DNA from: Rhodobacteraceae bacterium EL129
GTDB lineage: Bacteria > Pseudomonadota > Alphaproteobacteria > Rhodobacterales > Rhodobacteraceae
DNA length: 64,000 nucleotides
Assembly (NCBI GenBank): GCA_900313005.1
Contig: ONZJ01000002.1
Span: 2,186,996 to 2,250,995 of the forward strand
Reading direction: 5' to 3'
Position numbers and translations under genes: made by a program. The notes under the pieces are model-generated. The model searched no databases. It saw nothing but the letters and a program-made list of their open reading frames with translations, and was not told where the DNA came from. Of this stretch, positions 42,407 to 50,720 are shown piece after piece. Positions within the stretch are counted from its first letter, which is position 1, and each line of letters begins with the position of its first letter.

Positions 42407-43002
42407 ACTGCGGCCCGCGCGCTGAGATCAAAATCGCGCCCTTCGGCAAAGCTGGCATCGGCCAGATGTATTTCGAGGATTTCGCTGCGGTCTCGGGTGC
42501 CTTTGTGTTCAAGCAACACCAACGCGCCATAATCATCCGCCATGGCGCGCAGCAACCCCATGACAACATGGCCAAAGCCCAGCATTCGCAAGCCGCCCGA
42601 TCGGACCGTGAGGCTAAAGAACGCCTTGCGATGCTCGCGCAGCTCCATTGCCGGCAGGTGCAAATCCGGGACAGCCAATCGGGCGCGTTCGGGCAGATCA
42701 TCCAGCGAATGCAGAAAATCATGGAAGTCCACGCCCCCAAAACGCAGCAACCGTCTTATTGCTTCGGTGTTGGGATGCGACACAAGATAGGTTCCCACAT
42801 CTTCCAGCAGGTTCGCGCGGTCCTTGCCCAGCATGTCACCCAATTCGTTCAATATCTGATCGGTCAGGGCCGCATCATACACCAGCATTGCTTCAAACTC
42901 GGCAAAGCCCAGATCAACAGCCTCTGTCGCCTTCAGCCACTGGTCACGGCCATAGGTGTCGCGGACAAACCGTTCCACTGCTCTGTTGATCATTCCATGC
43001 AT
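42403..43002 (-). CDS. H-NOX-like sensor lacking the canonical proximal His
   Basis: A 199-residue H-NOX-family protein (MHGMINRAVERFVRDTYG). In canonical H-NOX the heme-ligating His lies in a segment like LDEVHLQL; the aligned segment here is LDDLPERA, with proline (about P104) in its place. The Y-x-S-x-R heme-propionate motif appears as S-L-T-V-R (130-134), keeping only the arginine. A nearby H98 (FLHSLDD) might substitute. It is the partner of the adjacent diguanylate cyclase. Alignment was done by eye. Confidence 0.82.
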   Translation of the reverse strand: MHGMINRAVERFVRDTYGRDQWLKATEAVDLGFAEFEAMLVYDAALTDQILNELGDMLGKDRANLLEDVGTYLVSHPNTEAIRRLLRFGGVDFHDFLHSLDDLPERARLAVPDLHLPAMELREHRKAFFSLTVRSGGLRMLGFGHVVMGLLRAMADDYGALVLLEHKGTRDRSEILEIHLADASFAEGRDFDLSARAAV

Positions 43003-43098
43003 GCGTCAATCCTTGTTGATGCACAGCATCGCCGATCAGAATTAACAGGGCTTCAATAGGTACAATTGACGATACTTTTTTGTCCTGGGCCATCTTTC

Positions 43099-44661
43099 CT
43101 AGAAATCTGTGGGTGCACCACCTTCGACCTTGCGGCGCTCGACAAAGGCGGCCAGCTCTTCCTTGATGGCCTCGTCCATGGCGGGCGCTTCGAAATCAGA
43201 CAGGATATCCTTGAAGGTCTGATGTGCCCGCTGAGCGGTCCAAATACCTCCGGCGGCCTCCCAAGCTTCAAAATTGCGCCAATCTGACAGAAACGGTTGA
43301 TAGAAGGCGGTGGTATAGCGGTCCTGTGTGTGCTGAATGCCAAAGAAATGGCCTTGGTCGCCCACCTCCTTAATGGCGTCCACAGCGATTTCGTCGGGGC
43401 CGGTCGCGCTCAGCATAGGATCCATATAGCGTTGGATTTGCTGGAGGATTTCGCAATCCATAACGAACTTCTCGGGGCTGGCGATCAATCCACCTTCCAG
43501 CCAACCGGCAGCATGGTAGACCATGTGCGCGCCTGCCTGCACGGCCGACCACAGGCTGTTCGAGGTCTCCCAAGTGGCTTGGCCATCCGGCACGTTGGCC
43601 GCGCAGACCCCGGAGGCGCGCATCGGCAGCTTGTAAAACCGTGCCAATTGCCCGGTCATTTGTGTCGCCCGCATGTATTCCGGTGTGCCGAATGCGGGCG
43701 CGCCTGATTTCATATCGACATTCGACGTAAACGTTCCGATCGCGCAACACGCACCAGGTCGCACGATTTGCGCCAGCACCACCGCGATCAACCCTTCGGC
43801 CAAGGATTGTGCCACGGCCCCTGCCATGGTCACAGGTGCCATCGCCCCTGCCAGTGTAAACGGCGTCACAACGAGACCCTGATTGCGCTTGGCCAGTCTG
43901 ATCCAGCCATCCAGCATCGGAAAGTCATGTTTCAACGGAGAGGTCGAGTTGATGTTGGAATACATTTTGGGGCTGGCTTCGAACTCTTCATGGCTGTGCC
44001 CGCCTGCGATGCGCACCATCTCCATCACATCCTCGACGCGTTCCTTGCCCAGGCAATAGGCGTGGGCCACCTTGTCAGTCAGGGTCAACTTGTCATAGAG
44101 CACATCCAGGTGACGCACGCTTGCATGCACGTCCTGGGGTTCGACCGGGTAGCCGCCAACAAAATGTATACAATTGAAGTATTGACTGAGCTTTAACAGA
44201 TTGGCGCACATCTCGCGGGTGCCGGTGACCTTTTTGCCAATCTGCATATCCCAATAGCTGGGCGGGGAGGACACATTGCCAAAATTCAGATGCCGACCGC
44301 CTATGGTGATCTGGCGGTCTGGATTGCGTGGGGTGATCGTCCATTGCTCGGGCGCCTTGGCGATCATCTCCATCACATAGTCGCGGCCCATACGGACGTT
44401 TTCGCCCTCGATGGTCGCGCCGCCATCAGCACGAAACAGCTCCAGCGCTTCGGGATTTAGGATCTCGATCCCGATTTCTTCAAGGATGCGCATCGCACCC
44501 TCGTGGACGGCCAAAACCCCTTCTTCGTTTAGCGGCTCGGTCGGGCGATCTATGTTGATGGGCGGGTTCCAAGGCATCTGTTCGATGGCATCCGTCCCGC
44601 GACGTTCGGCGTTGCCTGCACGTCCACCACCACGGCGTCTGCGTTTCTGGGTTTCGGTCAT
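43099..44661 (-). CDS. MttB-family (trimethylamine methyltransferase-like) protein
   Basis: A 520-residue TIM-barrel methyltransferase of the MttB superfamily (HEGAMRILEEIGIEILNPEA near residue 53, GAMAPVTMAGAVAQSLAEGL in the middle). There is no in-frame TAG, so this is the pyrrolysine-free branch, related to glycine-betaine methyltransferase MtgB. It probably moves a methyl group from a quaternary amine to a corrinoid protein, though no corrinoid protein gene is adjacent. A basic Arg-rich N-terminal tail (KRRRRGGGR) is unusual. Substrate unknown. Confidence 0.86.
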   Translation of the reverse strand: MTETQKRRRRGGGRAGNAERRGTDAIEQMPWNPPINIDRPTEPLNEEGVLAVHEGAMRILEEIGIEILNPEALELFRADGGATIEGENVRMGRDYVMEMIAKAPEQWTITPRNPDRQITIGGRHLNFGNVSSPPSYWDMQIGKKVTGTREMCANLLKLSQYFNCIHFVGGYPVEPQDVHASVRHLDVLYDKLTLTDKVAHAYCLGKERVEDVMEMVRIAGGHSHEEFEASPKMYSNINSTSPLKHDFPMLDGWIRLAKRNQGLVVTPFTLAGAMAPVTMAGAVAQSLAEGLIAVVLAQIVRPGACCAIGTFTSNVDMKSGAPAFGTPEYMRATQMTGQLARFYKLPMRASGVCAANVPDGQATWETSNSLWSAVQAGAHMVYHAAGWLEGGLIASPEKFVMDCEILQQIQRYMDPMLSATGPDEIAVDAIKEVGDQGHFFGIQHTQDRYTTAFYQPFLSDWRNFEAWEAAGGIWTAQRAHQTFKDILSDFEAPAMDEAIKEELAAFVERRKVEGGAPTDF

Positions 44662-44764
44662 GGGATGCTCCTGGTGCTATGCTTTCCTCTATGGAAACAC
44701 CGCTCGGAGCAGATGGAGCGCCGCTTTGCGACAGATGCTGTCGTTTTTGCTTTACGCTACGATT

Positions 44765-45643
44765 TCAGGTCGACTGACGGCGATACCCAGTCAACACCAG
44801 ATAGGCCGCAAGGCTGGTCACCACGATCGCACCGCCCGCCAGCATGCGCGTGCTGGGCTCTTCTCCGACGCCCATCCAGACCCACAGCGGCCCAAGAACT
44901 GTCTCCAGCAACATCAACAGGCTGACATTGGCGGCATGTGTGTAGCGCGAGGCCAAAGACAGGCAAAAGAACGAAACCGGCAAAACGATGCATCCGGTGA
45001 TCGCCATGTAGAAGACATCCCCGTTCATCATCACTTCGGTTCCGACAATCGCCAAACCGATACCACCTGCGATCCAGGCGCCCAATCCAATAGCCAAAGG
45101 GATCGGAATGGTTGGACGCGCCCGCAGAATGACGAAGTTCAATGCCAGAACAATCGCCACGCCCAACCCAAAGAGCGCACCCAGCAGAGCAGTGCTGTCA
45201 AACTGAAGGCCTTCACCTTCGCCAGACACTGCAATGCCGATGCCAATCAGAACAGCGATCATGGCAACCCAGGTGGTCTTGTGCGTGGGCTCGCCGATCA
45301 CCAGCCACGCCAGAAAGGCCGCAAACACTGGCACGGCAGCCACACCAAACAAAACCACCGCCGCCGGAGCGATCGCGATACCCAAACAAAAGAGAGTGGA
45401 ATTAAAGATCTGACAGATCACAATCGCGATGCCGTATTTATCTGTGAGCATCTTCAGATCAGCGCGGTGCGTCCGTGTGGTCAGGGCCCAGCCCGCAATC
45501 ATCACGCTGCCCATCATCATCCCGCGCCATGCCGACATCTGAAACCCGCTCATCCCCGACAACCGCATAAGCAAGGCGTCTGGTGTCAGCATCAGGGTGC
45601 CAAAAAGGGCAAGGATCAGACCAAAGGCCGGATGTGCCCTCAT
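44765..45643 (-). CDS. EamA/DMT-family transporter
   Basis: A 292-residue ten-helix drug/metabolite transporter made of two EamA repeats (RLSGMSGFQMSAWRGMMMGS in the first, TWVAMIAVLIGIGIAVSG closing it; LLMLLETVLGPLWVWMGVGE in the second). It probably exports a small metabolite from the inner membrane. Its start overlaps the stop of the HAD phosphatase gene by four bases, so the two are cotranslated. Substrate not assignable. Confidence 0.88.
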   Translation of the reverse strand: MRAHPAFGLILALFGTLMLTPDALLMRLSGMSGFQMSAWRGMMMGSVMIAGWALTTRTHRADLKMLTDKYGIAIVICQIFNSTLFCLGIAIAPAAVVLFGVAAVPVFAAFLAWLVIGEPTHKTTWVAMIAVLIGIGIAVSGEGEGLQFDSTALLGALFGLGVAIVLALNFVILRARPTIPIPLAIGLGAWIAGGIGLAIVGTEVMMNGDVFYMAITGCIVLPVSFFCLSLASRYTHAANVSLLMLLETVLGPLWVWMGVGEEPSTRMLAGGAIVVTSLAAYLVLTGYRRQST

Positions 45644-46338
45644 GCAGTCAACCAGGCGGCGATATGACCGATATCCGGCAGAACCACATCCGCGAAGGGG
45701 GAGAGTTCGGCCTCATCCGCCGGGCCGGTGAGCACGCCGATGGTCTGCATGCCTGCGGCTTGCCCTGCCATCATGTCATGTGTGCTGTCCCCCACCATAG
45801 CCACATGAGCTGGATCAAGTTTGGTGACCGTCGCAAAGGCCAGCAGCGGGGCGGGGTCGGGTTTCGCCCCGTATCCGCTGTCTGATCCCGCAATGAAAAC
45901 AAACCGGTCAGCCACACCGGCACTGCCCAAATGGGCATGTGCCACCGCTTCGGCATCGTTGGTCATCACGCCCAGCGCAATCCCTTGCGCTGTCATTGTA
46001 TCCAGAAACGGAGCCAAGGGTGTGGCCTGCGCCAGTGGCGCGTTTGAGGCGCTCGCGATCATGCGTTGCTCGATGTCATCCACCGAGGAGCCAGGCAATG
46101 CGCCCGACACCACTTCGGCGCATTCGCGATTGCTGAGCGCAATCATCGGGCTGCTGGGGTGGAATATCTTGGCATTGGCATCAAAATGCATCGCATCCGC
46201 CAATCTGGGACGCAGCGACGCGTCATGCCCTGTCAATTCGTCAATAAATGCGGCCGCCCAGGCTCCCCATGTGGTTTGAAAATCGAACAAGGTGCCGTCC
46301 TTGTCGAATAGCAATCCCTTAACCAAAGTCTTATTCAT
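45640..46338 (-). CDS. HAD-family phosphatase (phosphoglycolate phosphatase-like)
   Basis: About 232 residues with HAD motifs: DKDGTLFDFQTTW (motif I, nucleophile Asp), GVMTNDAEA (motif II), KPDPAPLLAF (motif III Lys) and MVGDSTHDMMAGQAAGM (motif IV). The helical cap insert places it in subfamily IA, near Gph. It hydrolyses a small phosphate ester, possibly 2-phosphoglycolate. It begins within the end of the DUF3572 gene and overlaps the EamA gene, forming a three-gene operon. Confidence 0.87.
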   Translation of the reverse strand: MNKTLVKGLLFDKDGTLFDFQTTWGAWAAAFIDELTGHDASLRPRLADAMHFDANAKIFHPSSPMIALSNRECAEVVSGALPGSSVDDIEQRMIASASNAPLAQATPLAPFLDTMTAQGIALGVMTNDAEAVAHAHLGSAGVADRFVFIAGSDSGYGAKPDPAPLLAFATVTKLDPAHVAMVGDSTHDMMAGQAAGMQTIGVLTGPADEAELSPFADVVLPDIGHIAAWLTA

Positions 46339-46628
46339 GTCCAATTCACCTGTTCTCCACCGGGTAACTTTTGGCGGGCTTTGTAAGGCATGTCATATGC
46401 CAGCGTATGCGTGTCACAAAACTGCTGCACCCAAGCGTCATCCATCAATATAAAATCAAGCAATGAGCCCAGGAATTCAGGCTGCCCGACACCGGTTCGA
46501 AAATCATCCTCCGAGGCCCCCGTGGCCCCCAGAAAAACAGGCAACAGCTCATCATGTGCGGCCAGCCACGTTAAGGCTTGTAAACCAATCGTTTCGGCGT
46601 GTTCCCGCGCAACGGTCATCGGATTCAT
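46335..46628 (-). CDS. DUF3572 protein
   Basis: A 97-residue protein of the alphaproteobacterial DUF3572 family (AREHAETIGLQALTWLAAHD, LLPVFLGATGASEDDFR). It is helical, and no catalytic motif is known. MNPMTV at 46628 with AGGAT in front is taken as the start. It is the first gene of a DUF3572-HAD-EamA unit and divergent from the PleD-like gene, a pairing common in this group. Confidence 0.85.
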   Translation of the reverse strand: MNPMTVAREHAETIGLQALTWLAAHDELLPVFLGATGASEDDFRTGVGQPEFLGSLLDFILMDDAWVQQFCDTHTLAYDMPYKARQKLPGGEQVNWT

Positions 46629-46706
46629 ATCCTGGAAAGGATTTCTTAACTTCTGACGTTGATAGTCCAAGTATCGAAAAGGGCAAGTCAGAAAGGCAGG
46701 CGCTTG

Positions 46707-48119
46707 ATGTCTGGCAGAGTGTTATTGGTTGATGACGTTTCGACCCATCGGATCATTCTGAAGGTCAAACTCTCGGCCGCATATTATGACGTCTCCCAAG
46801 CCACTGGGATAGATGATGCTGTCCTGGCCCTGCCCCTTGTGCAACCCGATCTGATTTTGATCAGCAGTCGGCTGATCAAAAACGACATGCAAGACATCCT
46901 CGACCGGCTCAAGCCTGACAGCGACACCTCCATCACCACCATTGTCTTGCTGGCCGATTCTGAGGATAAATCATTACGCATCAATGCCTTGAGATTTGGC
47001 TTTGATGATGTGATCAGCACCCCCATCCAGGAAAATTACCTTTTGGCGCGCCTGCGCAGCCTGATGCGCCATCGCCATCATGCTCAGGATTTGCAGCAAC
47101 ATTCGGTTGCCGCGCGTGCGCTTGGCTTTGCCGAAAGTCAGAAGGCATTTGCCCGCCCTGCCCTGATCACCCTGGTGATGGATGACAAGGAAGATGGCGC
47201 GCGTTTTCGTCTCGAGGTGCAGCCTCATTGCGCCCATCAGGTCGACTTGTCGAAACCCGATGCACTGATGAGCACTGACAAAGCTGCCAAGCCGGGCAAA
47301 AGGCCTGCGGATGTGTTAATTGCGGACCTGCGCCAAAAGACACGCGAAGATGGCGCGCGGTTTATCGCCGATTTACGCGCCTCTGCTCTGGTGAAGGATT
47401 GTCCCGTTCTGCCCCTTGTCGCGACGGACGCAGGCGATCTGGCCGCGAACCTGCTTGATATGGGGGTAAGTGAGGTACTGTTTGACGATGCCTCACCCGA
47501 GGAATTGTCATTGCGACTGACCGCTCAGCTGCATCAAAAACGGGCGGGCGACGAAATGCGCGACCAAATCAAGAACAGTCTGGAGGCGGCTGTCACGGAT
47601 CCGCTGACCGGTTTGTACAACCGAAGATATGCGCTGAGCTATCTGAAATGCTTGTTGTCGGCCGTGGGCCAGGAAGAGCGCACCTTTGCGGTGATGGTTG
47701 CAGACCTTGATCACTTCAAACGCATCAACGATTCCTACGGGCATGCTGCGGGTGATACGGTGCTGGCCCGCGTAGCCGCAATCCTCAATGACTGGGTGCA
47801 GGGCCGCGACATGGTCGCACGCATCGGTGGCGAAGAGTTCCTGATCATCCTGCCCGACACCACCCGGTTCAAAGCGCACGGCGTGGCGCAAAACCTGTGC
47901 AAGGCGATCCGCTCCATGTCCTTGACTCTACCGGGGCAGGCCGATCCGGTCGACGTGACGGTCAGCATTGGTCTTACACTGACCAGTGCTGCGCAAATTC
48001 AGGGCCAAACGATTGACGCGCGTGCAAGTGCGGTGCTCGAACAGGCGGACCGCGCCCTCTACACCTCCAAGGCGGAAGGGCGCAACACCGTCACTTTGGC
48101 CAATCTCTCGGCGGCCTGA
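46707..48119 (+). CDS. PleD-like diguanylate cyclase with altered receiver
   Basis: A 470-residue protein with two receiver-like domains (about 1-125 and 145-285) and a GGDEF domain (GGEEF near 395) that makes c-di-GMP. The acidic pair D9/D10 is kept, but the phospho-acceptor position 53 is Ser (LILISSRL instead of LLDVMMP), so ordinary phosphorylation cannot activate the first receiver. The inhibitory RxxD site is QGRD, lacking the first Arg. Both changes suggest unregulated or differently controlled output. A methionine 16 codons downstream of the open-frame start was chosen by family alignment. Confidence 0.88.
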   Translation: MSGRVLLVDDVSTHRIILKVKLSAAYYDVSQATGIDDAVLALPLVQPDLILISSRLIKNDMQDILDRLKPDSDTSITTIVLLADSEDKSLRINALRFGFDDVISTPIQENYLLARLRSLMRHRHHAQDLQQHSVAARALGFAESQKAFARPALITLVMDDKEDGARFRLEVQPHCAHQVDLSKPDALMSTDKAAKPGKRPADVLIADLRQKTREDGARFIADLRASALVKDCPVLPLVATDAGDLAANLLDMGVSEVLFDDASPEELSLRLTAQLHQKRAGDEMRDQIKNSLEAAVTDPLTGLYNRRYALSYLKCLLSAVGQEERTFAVMVADLDHFKRINDSYGHAAGDTVLARVAAILNDWVQGRDMVARIGGEEFLIILPDTTRFKAHGVAQNLCKAIRSMSLTLPGQADPVDVTVSIGLTLTSAAQIQGQTIDARASAVLEQADRALYTSKAEGRNTVTLANLSAA

Positions 48120-48128
48120 TCTGCCTGA

Positions 48129-48620
48129 TCACTCCGCGCGTTTCGCCTTGCGGCGGTGCATCGCCTCTTCCAGTCGATCCGCGAAACCGGCCCGGGCGGC
48201 AACATCCATTTGGCTGAGACGATCAACCAGCAGGGTTTGCCCCAGTTCCACGCGCTCCCCCATCATAGCCCGTTGCGTGGCCAGATGTCTGGCCACAGTG
48301 TCGCGGTCAAAGGGGTCGCTGCGCAATGCGGTGATCAGGTTTTGCAAGGAGGCCTTTTGGGCCTCCCGATCCGTGCCACTATCGCGCAGGGCTTGACGCA
48401 TTTCGCGACCGATGGCGCGGCGATCCTCTTTGGACAGCGCACGTGTCAATGGTCCCGCCAACTGATCAAACCGGGCTGCGTGGTGGTGATCCTGTTTGCC
48501 GCCTTTCAACACCCATCCTCCCACGACACCTGCGATCAACAGGTTCAACGCAAGAGATACGACCAAAATCCAGCGCATCCAGCGCGGAGAGGAGCCTTGA
48601 GTTACATCATCTGCCATCAC
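48129..48620 (-). CDS. Periplasmic heavy-metal sensor-like protein
   Basis: A 163-residue protein with one N-terminal transmembrane anchor (WILVVSLALNLLIAGVVGGW) and a helical periplasmic domain rich in His and Arg (KQDHHHAARFDQLAG ...), resembling the CnrR/ZraP/Metal_resist fold. It is fourth in an operon after EF-hand, ECF sigma and anti-sigma genes, overlapping the anti-sigma gene by four bases. It probably senses metal or envelope stress and modulates the anti-sigma factor. Confidence 0.75.
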   Translation of the reverse strand: MMADDVTQGSSPRWMRWILVVSLALNLLIAGVVGGWVLKGGKQDHHHAARFDQLAGPLTRALSKEDRRAIGREMRQALRDSGTDREAQKASLQNLITALRSDPFDRDTVARHLATQRAMMGERVELGQTLLVDRLSQMDVAARAGFADRLEEAMHRRKAKRAE

Positions 48621-48988
48621 AATGCCTCTGCACTGAAATCGAAATAGCTTTCCGGCACCAAATCAATCACCGGGGTAATGGTCTCATACTCCAGATATGT
48701 TTCGGCGGCCAAGGCCATACCCACCGGAGGGTTCACCCCCAACCAGATTCCCGCCACCGTTGCGGTGGCCAATCCGCTGAAAGCAGGCCAGCCTCCCAAG
48801 CCTTGCCATATGTCGCGCCAGCGCGCAGGTGCGGGCTTTTTGGAGGCCAGACGCGGTGGGGCGGGTTGCAGACGTTTTGCGTCCTCGTGGATGCGCGCCA
48901 TCAAGGCCGCGGGCGGTGCAACGGGAGCCTCGCGCGCCTCAGCAAACAGATCCCCCAGTGCCGTTTCTTCGGATGTGTGGTCAGTCAT
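48617..48988 (-). CDS. Putative anti-sigma factor
   Basis: A 123-residue protein with a soluble N-terminus (DHTSEETALGDLFAEAREAP) and one transmembrane helix (WPAFSGLATATVAGIWLGVN) followed by a short periplasmic tail. Such a small single-pass protein directly after an ECF sigma gene (eight-base overlap) is typical of a membrane anti-sigma factor. The zinc-binding HxxxCxxC motif is absent, so binding would be of the non-zinc kind. Databases sometimes mislabel such genes as dihydroorotate dehydrogenase. Confidence 0.65.
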   Translation of the reverse strand: MTDHTSEETALGDLFAEAREAPVAPPAALMARIHEDAKRLQPAPPRLASKKPAPARWRDIWQGLGGWPAFSGLATATVAGIWLGVNPPVGMALAAETYLEYETITPVIDLVPESYFDFSAEAL

Positions 48989-49565
48989 CAGTAAACCCCA
49001 ATGCGTCCTTTTGTGATGATAAGGCCCGCGCCAAAGCACGTTTGCCGCGCGCGGTCAGGCTCTCAGTGGCCTCAACGGTAATGTCCATGATCTCGGCGAT
49101 TTCGGGGTTCGCCAATCCTTCGATGTGACGCAAGACAACGGCTTGGCGTTGCCGGTCGGGCAAACAGGCCAGGGCGCTCTGCAAAGCGTCAAGGCGCGCG
49201 CGCGATTGCATTTGTTGCGTAACTGAGGCCGTCGAATCTTCGGGTTCCGCCACCGCGTCCAGCGCCGCGTGCGGGGCCCGGCGCAGTTGATCGGTGCACA
49301 GGTTCGCCACGACACGGTAGAGCCAGGTGGTGACCTTGGCTTCGCCTTGGCGCCACTGTGGTGCGATTTTCCACAGACGCAGCATCGCCTCCTGCGCCAC
49401 GTCTTCGGCATCGGCCCGGCGCCCCAGCAGCCGATAGGCGTGGCCAAAGACCACCGGCGTCAAGCGCGCAGTCAGCATTGATGCAGCCGCGGCGTCGCCA
49501 TTGGCATAGGCCAACAGCAGGGCATCATCGGGTACATCTTGGGCGTGCTCCAAGGGCTTGTCCAT
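48981..49565 (-). CDS. ECF-type RNA polymerase sigma factor
   Basis: A 194-residue sigma-70 protein with region 2 (LLGRRADAEDVAQEAMLRLW, WLYRVVANLCTDQLRR) and region 4 (LPDRQRQAVVLRHIEGLANPEIAEIM). It should direct transcription of its own operon and envelope or metal-stress genes. It starts 52 bases after the EF-hand gene and overlaps the anti-sigma gene. No -35/-10 pair could be fixed for it. Confidence 0.9.
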   Translation of the reverse strand: MDKPLEHAQDVPDDALLLAYANGDAAAASMLTARLTPVVFGHAYRLLGRRADAEDVAQEAMLRLWKIAPQWRQGEAKVTTWLYRVVANLCTDQLRRAPHAALDAVAEPEDSTASVTQQMQSRARLDALQSALACLPDRQRQAVVLRHIEGLANPEIAEIMDITVEATESLTARGKRALARALSSQKDALGFTDD

Positions 49566-49616
49566 CCATCGGGCCTAACGCGGACTGCGCCTGTGCGCAA
49601 TCCGCTGGTGTTTGAC

Positions 49617-50102
49617 TTATTCCTGATTTTGATCATCACCCTTGTGCTTGTCCTTGTGGCGTTTCGCATGCTTGGCCTTCACAGCCTCAAATTCGGCCTT
49701 GGATAGCGCGCCATCGCCATCTGTATCCGCGCGTTTCAGCATTTTGGCCATGAACCGAGGCTTCATTTCTTCCTTGCTCAGCTGGCCATCTTCATTGGCG
49801 TCTTTGCGGTCCATCATGTGCCGCACCCGTTTGTCGATGCGTTTGGATTGCTTTTCCGCCATACGCGCGCTCAGCTCCTCCGGGCTGACCAGCCCGTTGT
49901 TGTCGGCGTCGGTTTCGTTAAAACGGGCCTCCATATGGGCTTCCATTTCCGCCTGGGTCAGCTTGCCGTCCTTGTTGGTATCCACATTGTCAAAACTGAT
50001 ATGGCGGCCCGGGCCTCCGTGCCCATGTTCCTTGCCAGCCGCAACGGTTGCTCCGGCAGCGATTGCCACCATCAGGCTTGTCATCATCACTATGTTCTTC
50101 AT
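49617..50102 (-). CDS. Secreted EF-hand protein
   Basis: A 161-residue exported protein with signal peptide MKNIVMMTSLMVAIAAGATVAAG and four EF-hand loops: DTNKDGKLTQAE, DADNNGLVSPEE, DANEDGQLSKEE and DTDGDGALSKAE, all with the Asp/Asn/Gly spacing of calcium-binding loops. It ends in a Lys/His-rich tail (KAKHAKRHKDKHKG). It is the first gene of the ECF-sigma unit, so it may be the calcium or metal sensor feeding that circuit, or its regulated product. Confidence 0.88.
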   Translation of the reverse strand: MKNIVMMTSLMVAIAAGATVAAGKEHGHGGPGRHISFDNVDTNKDGKLTQAEMEAHMEARFNETDADNNGLVSPEELSARMAEKQSKRIDKRVRHMMDRKDANEDGQLSKEEMKPRFMAKMLKRADTDGDGALSKAEFEAVKAKHAKRHKDKHKGDDQNQE

Positions 50103-50300
50103 ATTCGCCTCAATCTGAGTTTCATGCATCAAAACCCCACGCATTCCTGTGGGATTTGAAGGCTGATACGGGCGGGGTTCGGTATTCCGTCGAAAGTTTT
50201 TCGAAAAATACTGCGAAAGGCCATCACAAGGGCAAATTGTCTCATTTTCAATTGCTTTGTGATACGACATGGAAGGGCGACATCTAACGCAGGCGCACGC

Positions 50301-50699
50301 ATGACCGATCAAACCCATATCCATGACCACACCACCGAACGCGCGCTATGGCCTGCGATCTGGAAAGGATTTCGTGGCAAATGTCCGAAGTGCGGTTCTG
50401 GTCCGATCCTCAAAAGCTACCTTAAGCTGCGGCCCAGCTGCACCGTGTGCCGCGAGGATTTGAGCCACGCGCGCGCCGATGATGGGCCAGCTTATCTGAC
50501 CATTCTGATCGTGGGGCACATCATGGCCCCCGCCCTGCACGTGGCCTTTACCACCTTCAGACCTGAACCACTGGTGTTGTTCACAATATTCTCTATTGGA
50601 TGTGTGGCCTTGTCGCTTTACCTTCTGCCTCGATTGAAAGGGGCAATCGTCGGGTTCCAATGGGCGCGGCTGATGCACGGGTTTTCGCAAGAGACCTGA
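50301..50699 (+). CDS. DUF983 membrane protein
   Basis: A 132-residue protein with two CxxC zinc knuckles (CPKCG and CTVC) at about 29-48, then two transmembrane helices. DUF983 proteins are common in alphaproteobacteria; some are linked to cytochrome oxidase assembly, but no heme-copper genes are adjacent here. ATG at 50301 follows AGGCGC. Followed 21 bases later by a Nudix gene on the same strand. Confidence 0.87.
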   Translation: MTDQTHIHDHTTERALWPAIWKGFRGKCPKCGSGPILKSYLKLRPSCTVCREDLSHARADDGPAYLTILIVGHIMAPALHVAFTTFRPEPLVLFTIFSIGCVALSLYLLPRLKGAIVGFQWARLMHGFSQET

Positions 50700-50720
50700 G
50701 CCCAAAAGGGAAGGTCCAGG

